Shown: positions 41,159 to 53,039, counted from the first letter of the stretch. The stretch: 64,000 nucleotides of DNA from Diphasiastrum complanatum (GCA_029204225.1 CM055113.1:7221852-7285851), one strand, 5' to 3'. Made by a program: numbers and translations. The notes: generated by a model not told the origin, from the letters alone.

Positions 41159-41715
41159 TTGCAAGATTTAAAACAAGGATTTGGTGAAGATTTTCTGGAA
41201 CAGCTACTTTACGGACTACCACCCACTCGGTTGGTGGACCATAAGATAGATCTATTGCCGGATAGTCATCCTATCTTCAGACAACCTTACAAGTTTAGTC
41301 AAAAGGAAGAGGAGGAAGTGGCTAGGCAAATCGAGGAATATCTTAGGATGGGGCAAATCAGACCAAGTAAGTCTCCATGGGGAGCATCCGTCCTTCTTAA
41401 GAACAAGAACAATGGGGGTTTCCGATTGTGTGTAAATTACAAGAGTCTGAACAAACTTACTATAAAAAATAAATACATGTTACCCAGGATGGATGATCTC
41501 ATAGATCGGTTAAATGGAGCTAAATACTTCACGAAGATTGATCTACGTACGGGATACCATCATATCAGAATACATCAAAAAGATGCATCTAAGACTGGTT
41601 TTAGGACCAGGTTTGGCCACTACGAGTTTTTAGTTTTGCCCTTTGGTTTAACCAATGCTCCTGCAACTTTCCAGCAAATGATGAACGATTTATTTCGTCC
41701 ATATTTGGCAAAAGA
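41159..41715 (+). pseudogene. G1 reverse transcriptase, truncated
   Basis: The frame is clear Gypsy reverse transcriptase: [92 protein letters not shown] and [18 protein letters not shown]. Similarity ends before the DD catalytic box at about 41715. The last 17 codons to the stop at 41765-41767 are unrelated. Confidence 0.88.
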
Positions 41716-41762
41716 AGCTTTACGCAAAGGAATCAAAATGCAAATTATTTTAAAAAAGAATA

Positions 41763-42118
41763 CATAGCAAATTCGACTTCCTTTGTGAAGTTAGGTGGAT
41801 TTTCAGCATGTAATAAGGAAGTTAACTCAGCCTTTTTGCCCTAAAATGAAACCCTAGTCTATTTCCTAGAGTCATGCTTGGTAGATAGCTAGTTGGTCAA
41901 TTTTTCACCTTAAATCTAGAATTTAGGTCCTATAAACTAGGAATCACTACCAAAATGACATGACCAACACTATGGACTTGACCTAACCTACATTAGGAGT
42001 GGATTGCCATGTGGCATATTGGCCTCACATGTGTGGAATCGACTTATGTACAAAATTTACATGATACTACATGGTTTTTGATCAAGTTAGATTTGCCAAT
42101 TTTTGGCAAGTTTTCACA
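41763..42118 (-). repeat. Truncated 3' LTR of E2
   Basis: On the minus strand it begins TGTGAAAACTTGCC and follows the E3 LTR until TTGCTATG, where it is cut at the G1 boundary. It contains CACACATGTGAGG, a degenerate form of the palindrome found in the related LTRs. Confidence 0.8.
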
Positions 42119-42326
42119 CTCCTCAAATTTAGCTTGATCTATCTACAACTCTCTTGCTAAATGAATGAATGTTTTTAGAAGTGTCTAAAAAATCCAGCTA
42201 CAAACAAGGAACTCTTGAGACACCAATAGAGAATGATGTCCATGAAGGACCTTTCACCACCTCTTACGGGATCCCTTACAAAATGTTCTATAAATGTGTC
42301 TATATACATGTAGCACCCTTCAAAAA

Positions 42327-43094
42327 CTATACATCATGCCAAGCCATGGATTCCAAGGCATTTTGTTCACTTGAAGATACATCAATTAAACTATTAAGTG
42401 CATACATAATGTTGCCAAAGACAACTTGCCTTGCTTCATCCATATGATTGAGCCTTGATGGCTCCATCTTGATACTCATGGTTCTTCTTGGAGTCCTCGG
42501 GTCTTGAGCTTGCTCCTCCACTTGACTTGACTCCAAACCATCAATGAATTGAGTACAGTGTTGATCCAAAGGTGATTCTTCAAGTTTACAAATCTTCCAC
42601 TCTTGAAAGATCGCATTTCCACCATTGACAAATTCTTTGGTGGAAAACAAGTAGATTCTACAATCTTTATTTGAAGAGCAAAACACTACCATTATTCCTA
42701 TCATTGAAATAGGATAGCCTTTGGTCCTTACATTGAAATGATCATGCTCAAAGCATGTGGACCCAAAGATTTCCAATACAAATGATGTTTCATCTTTTAT
42801 GACACTATGCAAACTATTACAAAAATAGTTATCCAATGAAATTGCTTTATCAACAACACATGGAGATTTGAAAGCATCCATTTTCATTGTCTTGTCATAA
42901 AGAGCACTAAACATCATAGATCTTAAAGATAAGCAACAAGTCACTCCATGTCTACTAATACTTTCCAAAAAGTATTCAGAGATAGTAGACTCTCCAATGC
43001 TCACCATCCTTGCAAGATGTACACTTGAATGGACAATTTGCATGCAATTTGATGACTCATCCATTGTCATTGAGGACCTCCTTGGAACTCTCAT
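42327..43094 (-). CDS. E2 255-codon ORF, integrase tail and linker region
   Basis: Minus-strand ORF matching the E3 ORF at 55217-55984 over its whole length (same start and stop, by eye about 83% identical). It contains LEIFGSTCFEHDHFNV and GYPISMIGIMVVFCSSNKDC, the segment linking integrase to reverse transcriptase in Copia polyproteins (compare FGC..VH..GYS), then EEQAQDPRTPRRTMSIKMEP. It stops at AWHDV, just before the 3' region. Integrase catalytic residues and reverse transcriptase are absent. No independent function is claimed. Confidence 0.6.
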   Translation of the reverse strand: MRVPRRSSMTMDESSNCMQIVHSSVHLARMVSIGESTISEYFLESISRHGVTCCLSLRSMMFSALYDKTMKMDAFKSPCVVDKAISLDNYFCNSLHSVIKDETSFVLEIFGSTCFEHDHFNVRTKGYPISMIGIMVVFCSSNKDCRIYLFSTKEFVNGGNAIFQEWKICKLEESPLDQHCTQFIDGLESSQVEEQAQDPRTPRRTMSIKMEPSRLNHMDEARQVVFGNIMYALNSLIDVSSSEQNALESMAWHDV

Positions 43095-43530
43095 GCTTTG
43101 AGGCTGATCCTCAAGATCTTCCTCCTTTTGATGCTCCTCCTCTCCTTTGCCAAGCTCACACTCTCAAAAGCAACACTAGCTTCCAACTTAAACAATCTTT
43201 CATGTTTAAATCCCTTTGCAATGCAAACATCATTCTTCAAAATGAAACAAACACCATGCTTAAAGTGAACATCCAAACCACTTTCTAAGAGTAGACCAAC
43301 ACTAAGCATATTCTTAGTGATTGATGGTACATAAAGAACATTTTCTAGATCCATACTTATTGAGGATTCTAGATACAAAGAGATGGTACCAACACCATCT
43401 ATCCTACACTCTTCATCACTTGCAGTAAAGACAAACTTTTTAGCATCATTGAATGAGTGTAAGGTTGAAAAAAAGTCCTTTTCTCAAGACATGTGGGAGC
43501 TAGCCCCACTATCAATCCACCAAGAGTTTA
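43091..43530 (-). pseudogene. E2 protease and downstream region
   Basis: On the minus strand the sequence begins with VDSGASSHMS (Copia protease active site, about 43500-43530), followed by ECRIDGVGTI. It continues as MDLENVLYVPSITKNMLSVG and FKHGVCFILKNDVCIAKGFK. A stop near the start and another after ILRISLKA interrupt the frame. Confidence 0.72.
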
Positions 43531-43540
43531 TTTGATACTT

Positions 43541-43950
43541 AAATTGGTGTCATTCAAATTCGACTTATAAAGTATATCTTAAAATAATGTCACTTGTTTG
43601 TATTGTAGGGGACCTTTAAATTATGTTATATTCGAGTCTTAAAATATCATTTCGTCTAATAAATGAAGTTGGTCTTCAATATAATAGTATCATATGACCT
43701 ATTCTTTTTTAATATTTCTTTGACTGTAGGTCTTTGTCTTCAATATTATTATTAGAATATATAATTTAAAATTATAATGTAATTTGCAAAAAATGACATT
43801 TTATAGGGCATTATGAACACCTACAATGGTGTGAAAAGTGTGTTGTCTGAGATGAGATGATTGAATTGCAGGAAGTTACTCAATGTTCAAAGCCATCTAT
43901 TTGTTGCAAAGGATAAAACACTACAATTGGAGATAGAGGAATGGTGGATG
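43541..43950. other. AT-rich spacer between E2 and B
   Basis: No motif is recognised. The composition changes abruptly from the coding remnants on both sides, so it may be the pre-insertion DNA or a relic of a third element. Confidence 0.5.
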
Positions 43951-45411
43951 CTATATCATCACTGTTGGAAACAAATGATTAAGAAGCACCACAACGTCTA
44001 CAAAACGTCTTCTTAGCCATATGAGTTCTTTTGTTGTTGAAGTCAATGCCTTGTACTCGGCTTCACAAGAGGAAAGTGAGATTGTATGTCTTGCTTTTTG
44101 GAAAGCCAAGATATCACTCCTCCACAAAGGAAAGTGGTAATGCACTTATGGATCTCCTATCCATCTTGTCTTCTGCAAAATCTGAATCCGAGTATGCCTT
44201 CAGGTACAAGTTAGATCCTTGATAGAGAATGCCAAAAAATCTAGTAGAAGAGATATATCTAAGTACTCTTTTGGCACTTTTCCAATGATGTATCAAAGGA
44301 GCTTGCATATGTTGACTCAACTTGCTTACACTATAACTCAAATATGATCTAGTGATTGTCAAATAGATTAAGGAGCCTATAAGCTTTCTAAAGAGTGTGA
44401 TGTCCTCAAAGGATGCTTCATCACCATCATTAGAAGCTTTACAAACTTGCTCCATAGGGGTGTCAATCCCTTTACAATCTTTCATGCCAAATCTTTCAAG
44501 AATGGAAGTAGCATACTTTGATTGACTTATGAAAGTGAAATCACTACCTCTAGAAACCTCTATTCCAAGTATGAACTTAAGAAGTCCTAGATCTACCATC
44601 TTGAATTATCTAGACAATGCAACTTTAACATTTCTTATGCCTTCACCATCATTTCTTGTCAATATGATATCATCAACATAAAGAACTAAAATGATGATCT
44701 TACCATCATTACACTTGATGTACAAATAAGGTCCATAAGAACTAATCACAAAGCCAAGGGAGTAGAGAAAATCATGCAACCTAGAGTACCAAGCCCTAGG
44801 TGCTTGCTTCAAGCCATATAGACTCTTCTTCAAATGGCAAACCTTGTCCTCTCCCCATCCTTGATGAAGCCCTCGGGTTGCAACATGTATATTTCCTCCT
44901 CCAAGTAGCCATTCAAAAATGCATTGGTCACATCTATTTGATAGAGATTCCACTTGAACAAAGTAGCAATACAAATGATCAATCTAATAGTTACAAGCTT
45001 TGCTACAAGTGCAAATGTTTCTTCATAATCTATGCCTTTAGTTTGAAGAAATCCCTTAGCAACAAGTCTAGCTTTGTAATTACTCATAGATCCATCTTGA
45101 TTGTACTTTAATATATAGATCCACTTACATGCAAGTGGCTTCTTCCCATGTGGAAGGTGTACAAGATTCCAAGTTTGATTATCTATCAAAGCATCAAACT
45201 CTACTTGCATTGCATCTCTCCAAACTTGTAATCTACTAGCATCTTCATAACATGATGGCTCTTCAAGCATTGTGGTTAGAAAAGAGTAAGAGGTAGAAGG
45301 AGTTGTGTCTTCCCTTTGCTTTCCTTTCTCAAAGTATGTGAGCCTTGAAGGCTCAGCCTTGTTCCTTGTGGATTTCCTTGGCCCCTTTGGTTCTTGAGTT
45401 TGATCTTCCAA
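43951..45411 (-). pseudogene. B reverse transcriptase and RNase H
   Basis: Pieces in order on the minus strand: PSRLTYFEKGKQ, WNLVHLPHGKKPLACKWIY, ARLVAKGFLQTKGIDYEETF, DVTNAFLNGYLEEEIYMLQP, LYGLKQAPRAWYSRLHDFLY, the catalytic LYVDDIILTRND, LGLLKFILGIEVSRG, then LKAYSDSDFAEDKMDRRS and SLSSCEAEYKALTSTTKELI (RNase H). Frameshifts near 44900, 44600 and 44130 disable it. Confidence 0.87.
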
Positions 45412-45532
45412 AAAATCATTTTCAAGAAGCTCCTCCTCGGTTTTGCAAGATCTTCAACACATTGAGGATTAGATGCATTTGAAAACATCTTAGAACTTTG
45501 AGATTCATCAAATAAGATATCCTTGCTAACTT

Positions 45533-46300
45533 TTACCTACTTGAAATAGGATCAAATATCCTATATCCTTTGCTATTTTCACTATAGCCCATAAATATTC
45601 CTTTGAAGGAAGTTGCATCTTCTTTCCTTCTAGTTTCCAAAGGAATATGGACATAACATATACATCCAAATACTTTAAAGTCTTTTAAATTGGGCTTATT
45701 GCCAAACAAGTCTTGATAATGGTGAGATCCCACCAATAGCACTACTAGGAAGCCTATTACATAAAAAGTTAGCACAAGTTATGGCCTCTCCCCAAAATGA
45801 GATGGGTAGAGTTGCATCAAGCCTCAAGGACTTTGCACATTCACATAGGCTCCTATTTTTCCTCTCGGCCACCCCATTTTGTTGGGGGTGTAGGAACAAG
45901 TAAACTCTCTCTTAATGTCGTTGTTCTCACAAAGTCTCTCATCCTATTGGAGATATATTCTCCTCAATTATCACATCTTAGAACTTTAATACAAGAACTA
46001 AGTTGCTTTTCCACTAGAGACTTAAACCTGACAAAAGCTTCATATACAAGGCTTTTCTTAAACAATAAATCTATCCAAGTGAATCTAGTACAATCATCAA
46101 TGAAAGTCACATACATAGTAAGGCACCTCCATTACTTTCATGAGAAAAAGTATGTACATCTGAATGAATAAGATCCAAGGGTGAAGTAGATCTTGACAAA
46201 GATCTCTTGTAGGATGTCTTGTGTGACTTTGCAAGGCCACATGCCTCACACACTTTGCCACACTTTGTGAATGATTTTGGTAGGCCGAGAGCTAAGCTCC
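45533..46300 (-). pseudogene. B integrase and linker
   Basis: Integrase ends are visible as PQQNGVAERKNRSLCECAKS (with the catalytic glutamate), CNRLPSSAIGG and LKDFKVFGCICYVHIPLETR, then GIFMGYSENSKGYRIFDP. The upstream core around 45950-46250 is frame-broken (stretches matching the CHTCGLAKSHKTSYKRSL and DLIHSD positions can be followed). Confidence 0.78.
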
Positions 46301-46370
46301 TTTGAGGCCATGGACTCCATTGATTGAAGATTATGGTGGCCTAATCTTTTGTGCCAAAGCTCCACTTGAG

Positions 46371-46790
46371 TCATCTAACCATATTCACACTTTCAATGGC
46401 CACATTAGCATCCAACTTAAAAAGCCTTCCTTGATTAATGCCACTAGCTATGCACTTATCATGTTTCAAGATGGAACACACTCCATTCTTGAAATGTACA
46501 TCTAGTTCATTATCCATTAGTTGACCAACACTAAGAAATTTTTTGGTAATGGATGGAACATACAAAACATTATCAAGATCTTTCCCTTTAAATGATCCTA
46601 AGCATAATGGAATAGATCCTATGCCATCTATCTTACATTCTTGATCACTAGCAATGTAGATTGATTTCTTAGAATCATTACAAGAAAGTAAAGTAGAAAA
46701 ATAATGCTTGTTGAATGACATGTGGGAACTAGCCCCACTATCAATCCACCATGTCTCTCTGATTGATGTTGGTGTAGATGCTACCATCAA
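46371..46790 (-). pseudogene. B aspartic protease region
   Basis: Open minus-strand piece with ETWWIDSGASSHMSFNKHYF (active site DSG intact), DQECKIDGIGSIPLCLGSF and DLDNVLYVPSITKKFLSVGQ, ending in RLFKLDANVAIESVNMVR. It is related to the same region in E2 and E3. Confidence 0.82.
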
Positions 46791-46839
46791 GGATGTGTTG
46801 AAGCCATCCTCTTCATCCTCCTCTTGTGCAAGATTTCCA

Positions 46840-47193
46840 TGATCCTCATTGCCTTGTGAGATCTTCTTCTTGTAACATTCAGAAGCAAAGTGTCATTTCT
46901 TTCCACAAAAGAAACACTTTAGCTTAGCTTTGTTCTTGATCTTCACTTTGGAGGTAGATCCACCATCCTTGACCTCGGCCTCCTTGCCTTGGTTCTTCTT
47001 GAAGGGCCAATCTAGCCCTCTTCTTGTATTTCAATTGTTCTTGGGCTGCTTGAGGCTCTTCTACAACTCCAAGAACAATGTCATAGAGGTCATGGATCAC
47101 AAATAGTGATTCCATCCTCACTTTTCAAATGGAATAGTTTGTGGAAGTTAGCCTCTCACTAGATTCTAACAAAAATCCACCTATGGATGACAT
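46840..47193 (-). pseudogene. B gag with internal deletion
   Basis: Starts at about 47193 (MSSIGGFLLESSERLTSTNY). A TGA in the conserved YSIWKVRMES segment is followed by MESLFVIHDLYDIVLGVVEE. It jumps from KKRARLAL to a Lys-rich segment leading to the zinc knuckle CFFCGKKxHFASEC. The roughly 150-codon core present in E3 gag is missing. The deletion keeps both ends recognisable. Confidence 0.75.
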
Positions 47194-47744
47194 ATTGAAT
47201 GGTTTGCCTATGAGATGCACAAAGCTCTCTTGAATAAGAATGATCTAAGATAGATTTCTAGATTTCTATGAAGCTTCTAATCTTGGCCCAATCAGCCTAG
47301 CTTAAGTTTGGATGAAGGTATAATAGATCTACTCAAAAATTTCTAGCAAAACACACACTAAAAGATTGATTCCAACACCGTTTTGCTTGATTTCTCTTCA
47401 CACACTAAGATCTGAACAAATCAGCCTTAATGATCTGATTTAATGCTTCAAAAGAAAATGCTTCAATGACTCAAACCTCTATTTGATCATTAGCATTCGC
47501 ACCAAAAATCATGAATTTTGGACTAGTATGCAAATTTTTGGACCAAAAACACTATAGAGACTTGATTTGAAGGTTGCTTTACGGTTTCACATGTGTGGAC
47601 AGTACACCTGTAGCCCACAAATCGATATGGACCAAAAAGATTGAATTTATCACTCTCTTAGAGCTCGCCCACTATAGTTCAAAAACACTACTATGTCAAT
47701 GGTTTCCACAAGTTTTATGGATCATTACATCACTCTTGTACTTG

Positions 47745-47756
47745 GCTCTGATACCA
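47745..47756 (-). promoter_or_regulatory. Primer-binding site of B
   Basis: The minus strand reads TGGTATCAGAGC, an exact initiator-Met tRNA complement, next to the LTR end (ATCAACA). Confidence 0.82.
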
Positions 47757-48680
47757 TGTTGATTTTCAGAAAAAAGAAAAAAAGAAAAAAAGAACAATGA
47801 TTGATTGTACAAATCAATCTACAAGAGTTATTGATTGCTAAATCCAAAGATCTATCAAGTTCTATAGGCTAGATCTTGATCTAGAAATAATGCACTATGA
47901 TTTTAGCAAGATCAATGGATCTAATGATAAAAAACAAACAAGGGCAGCCTTACATGTGTGGAGGATAGTCACTGTATGGACTGCAACCTGAGAACAAAGT
48001 ACATTTGCATACAAAACCATTCCAAGCATCAAAACACAATTTTCTATTGATTTGATTGATCTCTTTATAGATCAAGTACATACGAGCTGTGTACAGCCCA
48101 ACAAGCCTTCACACGTGTGAAGAGTGCCTTGTCATCTAGATCCACCAATAGGAGCCAAATATGCCCATTATCCAAAGTTGACTTATCACACTAGCTAGAA
48201 ACCAAAAGCTAATCTCCACAAAAATAGGGATATTCCCTACAAAATAGGATCTAGTGGAATATCTACATCTTATCCACTACAACCTGATCCACACGTGTGA
48301 ACATCAACTTGACATCTAGGAGCATTTACCCATTCACATGGAAGTGCAAGCTAATTTCATGCAAATTGGTCAAAGTGACTTTTTCGTAGATTCTAGCCAC
48401 AAATGAAGTTCACACTTGTGTAGATTTGAACCAAAATGAATCTAACTATTTACAAGTACATTTTGTACATCCTTTCACACGTGGGAACAGGCTCCACACG
48501 TGTGAGATCCTATCATGATCATAGATCTCATGATTAATCAATTAGATCAAGTTGGAAGTGACAATTTCAACAAAACATATGTTTAGTATCACTTGGATGG
48601 CCAATGACTAGTCTATTATGTTGTGGGACCCAACCCACATGACCGAGGGTTTTTGTCTTCATGAATTTGTTGTTAACAGA
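47757..48680 (-). repeat. Presumed 5' LTR of B with repeated ACGTG palindromes
   Basis: Its inner border is fixed by the primer site. The outer border (minus strand TGTTAACAAC at about 48678) is inferred. It contains at least three CACACGTGTG palindromes (about 48113, 48292, 48497), CACACGTGGG at 48477 and a CATGTGTG near 47955. ACGTG is the plant G-box/ABRE core, so these may be promoter elements. That is inference. Confidence 0.6.
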
Positions 48681-50339
48681 ATGAATTGAACCTTAGTGGT
48701 TAATTAATATATACTCGTATACATTGTGATGTGAATCAACTCGCTAGTGGCTGGTAATTTGGTGCCCCGAACTACCATGAACAGTTACACGTTCTCACAT
48801 CTCTTCATGTCTCTCCTACATAAGAATGACATAGAGCTAGAAGGCTTATATGCTCATTATTCAATGCTAAGAACATATGGAATCGATTTTTCATTTTTTC
48901 TCACAGCTCTTGTTGTGAACACTTTGGTTGTTGTTTGTTGATCTTTACTTGATAGCTTGTTTTTATGTGAATTTATAACTATTTGGTTTCTTTTATGTTC
49001 ACCTTCTAGTCTTTGACTTAACTAGTTTCGTAAAGTATGTTAGAAGTCTTATGTTATTAAATAATCCCTATCAAACAACTGTCATTTTGTTCTTTATAGT
49101 TATGTATTTTTTATTCCACATTGCTAACTAAATTATCGAACTAATTAGCTATCTATCATGAATACCATGGCTATCTATGACACCTCAAATAGTTCTGAAT
49201 AACATGCTAGATCGATAATTGTCTAATAGTGTTGTTAGCACAACAACAAATTTGTGAAAAAAAAATTATATCAAAACTAGTTGGCTTTATGAAGCAAGAG
49301 ACCAAAACAATCTCAAATGATGAAACACCATCAATTCAACTTATGCTGTCAATTTGATCCGCTTCATAAAAATGAAGCAAGAACATTATACTTTTGGAGA
49401 AGCATTAAGCCTATAGTCCTCATCCAAGATAATGTACAACCCTAAACATAGTTATATCTACAAGTTATATCATTTGGATCTACACCTCCATACAATCTCA
49501 TCCTTAATTGGAGCCATTTGTGCTCACTATTTCATGTTTGCACAAGTGTGACCAATTTACATACCTCGTTAGCTATAAGTTAGGAGGTCATAAGGATTCT
49601 TGGTTTAAATATATGATTCCTATGTTTCCATATTTTTTGGCAAGCAAATGTTTTGAGGGAACCAAAAGTCTCTTATAACCCATGATTTGAGAGTCTTAAA
49701 AAATATGATATACATATCATTTAGAAAAAACCTCCCTCATATCTTCATCAATAATTTTCTCCATAAAGATTATGGCATTTAAAGAATAGATGATCCAATG
49801 TTTCTACTTCTCTACAATAAGATATGACTATTTGGAACAATGATTTTTTGCACTTTGACAAGCTTTTAATTAGGTTTTTCTAAGAAAACCATCTTTATTG
49901 GTGCAAATATATTGAAGCAAATTATCCAATCATTCACATTTTGCATTTCAAGTTGTACTATGCATAAAAAATTTGGCCTTTGATATTAACAAATGTATCT
50001 CTATTATTGAGACTTCCTAGGGTTTAGAGAGATCTACTACTTTTTCCATCTTGTGAAATGATCACAAACATGAATAATAGATTTATAATTTTATCGTGTA
50101 CATGAATTTTTGGTTTGAAAGCCTCTTCAAATTTGATAGAATCATCAACACATTATTTCAACCAAGAAAGTCTTTTCCAAGGTGGAACATCAGCTTGGTC
50201 TTTCTTCATCCCACATCTTTTCTATGTGAACCAAACTAGAAGCTCAGACGTTGATATCTTGATCACACTATATGATGTGCAAGATGTGACTTCCAAGCTA
50301 CATCTCAGAAGAAGATTTTTCTCCCTCAGGCCTCTTACA
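48681..50339. other. AT-rich DNA, no gene recognised
   Basis: Short ORFs only. The stretch around 49600-49900 vaguely recalls the minus strand of a plant LINE C-terminal finger region, but no motif is firm. ORFs at 48747 and 50115 have no family features. Confidence 0.5.
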
Positions 50340-51330
50340 ATAGATGGCCACTGTCAGATCAGTCATAGATGATCAAGACACAGTAATAACACTACTATCA
50401 AGTTTGCCATCCACATATGATGATCATCACAACTCACTCAGATTTGACTTAATCAAGAATCATTGTTATGTTGTTGCAAGAAGAGAATCGAAAGAACAAA
50501 TCCTCCAATTCCTCGAAGGCTACTCGCACGTCCTTTATGAAAACAAGAGCTCAAACAAGTAGAAGAATAAAAGCCTGAAGAAACACAAGTCAAATCAAAG
50601 GCCCAAATAGAGTCAATAGGAGTCGAATCAACAAGCAAACACAATTGTAGAAACATCTCATGCCCATCATGATGTATTCATGACAAATCATAAAAATAAA
50701 GCATCTAACGATAGCTTCGGAGCCACTCAGCATATGATCAGCCATATCGACTGCTTCTAGTCCTATATTCTTACAATACCAAAAGGTACATTCACCTTGA
50801 CGACAATAGCACACATGCTATTGAAGGTGAAGGCACTGTAAGATTAAACTTCTCAAATGATCGATTCAAACTAACATCGAATTTCCTTCATGTACGTAAT
50901 CTATCTACAAATCTGCTCTCTATTAGCAAAATTACAGATTTAGGACATAAATTAGAATTCAAATCAAATCAACGTAAAGTTATCGAAAGGACAAACAAGA
51001 TTCTAGCACTCAAAAAGAGGCACAGATACTTGTATAAATTAAATCATTGCTACTTTGTTATAAAGCAAGCTCTAAATATTTCTCTTCACATGAATAAAAG
51101 ATTACTTTGACATTACAGACTTGGTCATTTAAACTATGCATCTATATTGAATCTGTTTAAACAGTCTATTGTGCTTGATCTCGACTATCTAGATAGGAAA
51201 GTCGAATTACATGTCTTCCAAGATTGTATTATCAAAAAGCAGACTAGGAAACCTTTTAGATCAAATCACTAGCATGTAGCTAGAGACCTGTCAGATATTG
51301 TACATACAAATATATGTGGCACAATGTAGA
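50340..51330 (+). pseudogene. Decayed Copia gag to pre-integrase fragment
   Basis: Across several frames: VITLLSSLPSTYDDHHNSLR (gag), a gap, then TVRLNFSNDRFKLTSNFLHV, LSTNLLSISKITDLGHKLEF and LALKKRHRYLYKLNHCYFVI, and finally LWHYRLGHLNYASILNLFKQ, the pre-integrase zinc region. It ends near RDLSDIVHTNICG. There are no LTRs or primer site, and stops are many. The zinc-knuckle region is not seen. Confidence 0.68.
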
Positions 51331-51466
51331 ATTTATCATTAAAAGATGCCAGGTATTTCATCAATTTAGTCCTAAAAATAATAGGATTTTTCATATTGGA
51401 GGGAATCCAAGTGGCAAGTTACGTTTTGGACCTACTAAAAAAGGATGTAACTCGGGGAAAGAGAGG

Positions 51467-51469
<3 letters not shown>

Positions 51470-51558
<89 letters not shown>
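51470..51558. repeat. (CT)44 microsatellite
   Basis: Uninterrupted CT tract of 89 bp. It lies 600 bp before a much longer GA tract, its inverted counterpart. Confidence 0.97.
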
Positions 51559-51560
<2 letters not shown>

Positions 51561-52058
51561 GGTTCTCTTGGGTTCTACTATCCATTGGTGGACTATACTT
51601 GTGATATCTTGCAATTCTATGTGTAGAATGATCATTAATTGTTATTTTCAGATCCACATATGTGAAATACAGTAGCTTACTGTTATTGTATGAGCAAAAA
51701 TATTATTTTATGTTTTGGTTCATGTTTGATCAAGATCTATTAGAGTTTGCATCTCATTCTTAGTGTAGATGGTAATTTTTCTACATTGGCAAGATTGGTG
51801 AGTTGCTTGTTTTCTAAACCAAAGATCAATTGTAGGTCTGGATCTTAATGAATTCTCAAATCTTTCACAATTCTCACAGAACTTGAACTTTGACTACAAC
51901 AATACTTTCAGTCTTGTAGTCAAGCATTTCCATCAGAATTCTCCTAGCTTAAGCTGCCGCAACCGACTTGGAGGTACAAATTTTTTACAAAATGTTTTTT
52001 GGAAAATTTGCCATGACGTGGCAAATTTCCAAGATTCAGATTTTGAAAAATACCACTG

Positions 52059-52075
52059 GCGTGGTTCTACCACGG
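52059..52075. repeat. GCGTGG/CCACG hairpin 1
   Basis: GCGTGG-TTCTA-CCACGG: arms CGTGG and CCACG around a 5-nt loop. It belongs to the same motif family as 52732-52748 and 52866-52882. Confidence 0.8.
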
Positions 52076-52161
52076 GTAAATGTACCAGGCAGAATTTTTT
52101 GCGCAAAAAAAAAAAGTGCACGAAATGAGATTTGTGTTTCTCAATGCATCAATTGTATTGT

Positions 52162-52382
<221 letters not shown>

Positions 52383-52731
52383 TGTGGTTACACAATGTAC
52401 AATGTAGGTTAGCATTCACTTGAGAGTTGATTATTGTATTATTTGTGTTTGATTTGAAGAAGATAGTTGATTATAATCAAATGAGTTAAGTCATGAATCT
52501 TTGAATGTTGATTTTGTGAGATTAAGTGATGCATTCACATGTCATTTTATTGAATGGTTTATTAAATTGTGTAGTAATTGAATCAATGTGATTTTTGTAC
52601 GGTATATTTTGATCTTAAGACTAGATTAGATAAACTTACACATCAAGAGAGAAAAGATAGTTATTGCTAATCTTTAATAGTTTTTCTTTGATTGATTGAT
52701 TTTAAATAACAGCCTTGTGTGGCACTTCCAT

Positions 52732-52882
52732 GCGTGGCTTTACCACGCCAAACAATTTTGGTGCTCATTTTTTAAATTTTTGTTTAAAAGAATCTGCAAA
52801 AAAAAAACTCAATGGGACCCACTTCCAGCCTGGATTTGACCGGCAGTGTCCCCAGAGAATTTTTTGCGTGGATCTACCATGC
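52732..52882. repeat. GCGTGG/CCACGC hairpins 2 and 3
   Basis: GCGTGG-CTTTA-CCACGC (52732-52748) is a perfect 6-bp stem. GCGTGG-ATCTA-CCATGC (52866-52882) is the same with one mismatch. The latter is followed by CCACGCAAA (52893-52901), which also pairs with TTTGCGTGG around it. AGAATTTTTTGCG occurs near both hairpin 1 and hairpin 3, so they belong to one dispersed repeat. Confidence 0.7.
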
Positions 52883-53039
52883 ATGGCAGAGCCACGCAAA
52901 GAAAAATGTCAAAATTTTGACTAAGTATCGGGTTTGCGTGGCAACGTCGCGTGGCAAAACACCCATATGTGTAGTTGTGCATCTACATGATGCAGCCCGA
53001 GAGACACTTTATCAATGGTAAGAAAAATCATGAATGGCT

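Larger units (their letters stand above)
38483..41715 (+). mobile_element. 5' half of a Gypsy retrotransposon (G1)
   Basis: A presumed 5' LTR (38483-38912) begins TGTCATGCCC. The primer-binding site TGGTATCAGAGCC lies at 38914-38926. A leader, gag (to 40880), protease (40870-41146) and the first part of reverse transcriptase (41159-41715) follow in Gypsy order. The element stops abruptly inside reverse transcriptase, before the catalytic aspartate box, close to the truncated LTR of element E2. No 3' LTR was found. Confidence 0.72.
41763..43540 (-). mobile_element. 3' part of Copia-family element E2, minus strand
   Basis: Holds a partial 3' LTR (41763-42118), the purine tract AAATTTGAGGAG (42119-42130), a 255-codon ORF and a protease-region piece to about 43530. 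The LTR and internal sequence match E3 in the same order. The LTR lacks its distal end and the 5' half of the element (gag, primer site, 5' LTR) is absent. Confidence 0.8.
43951..48680 (-). mobile_element. Copia element B, minus strand, nearly complete but decayed
   Basis: Reading leftward: a presumed 5' LTR (47757 to about 48680), the primer-binding site TGGTATCAGAGC (47745-47756), a leader, gag with a large internal deletion, protease, pre-integrase, integrase, reverse transcriptase and RNase H ending near 43951. The LTR does not match the E2 LTR, so B and E2 are separate elements. No 3' LTR of B was identified. Confidence 0.8.

Noticed and set aside
41763-48680. Treating E2 and B as one Copia element with two LTRs
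   Set aside because: The left LTR begins TGTGAAAAC and resembles E1/E3. The right LTR is a different sequence with its own primer site. Protease region sequence is present in both, so they are two elements.
51314-51657. ORFs on both strands across the (CT)44 tract
   Set aside because: Same reason: dinucleotide translation with short chance flanks.
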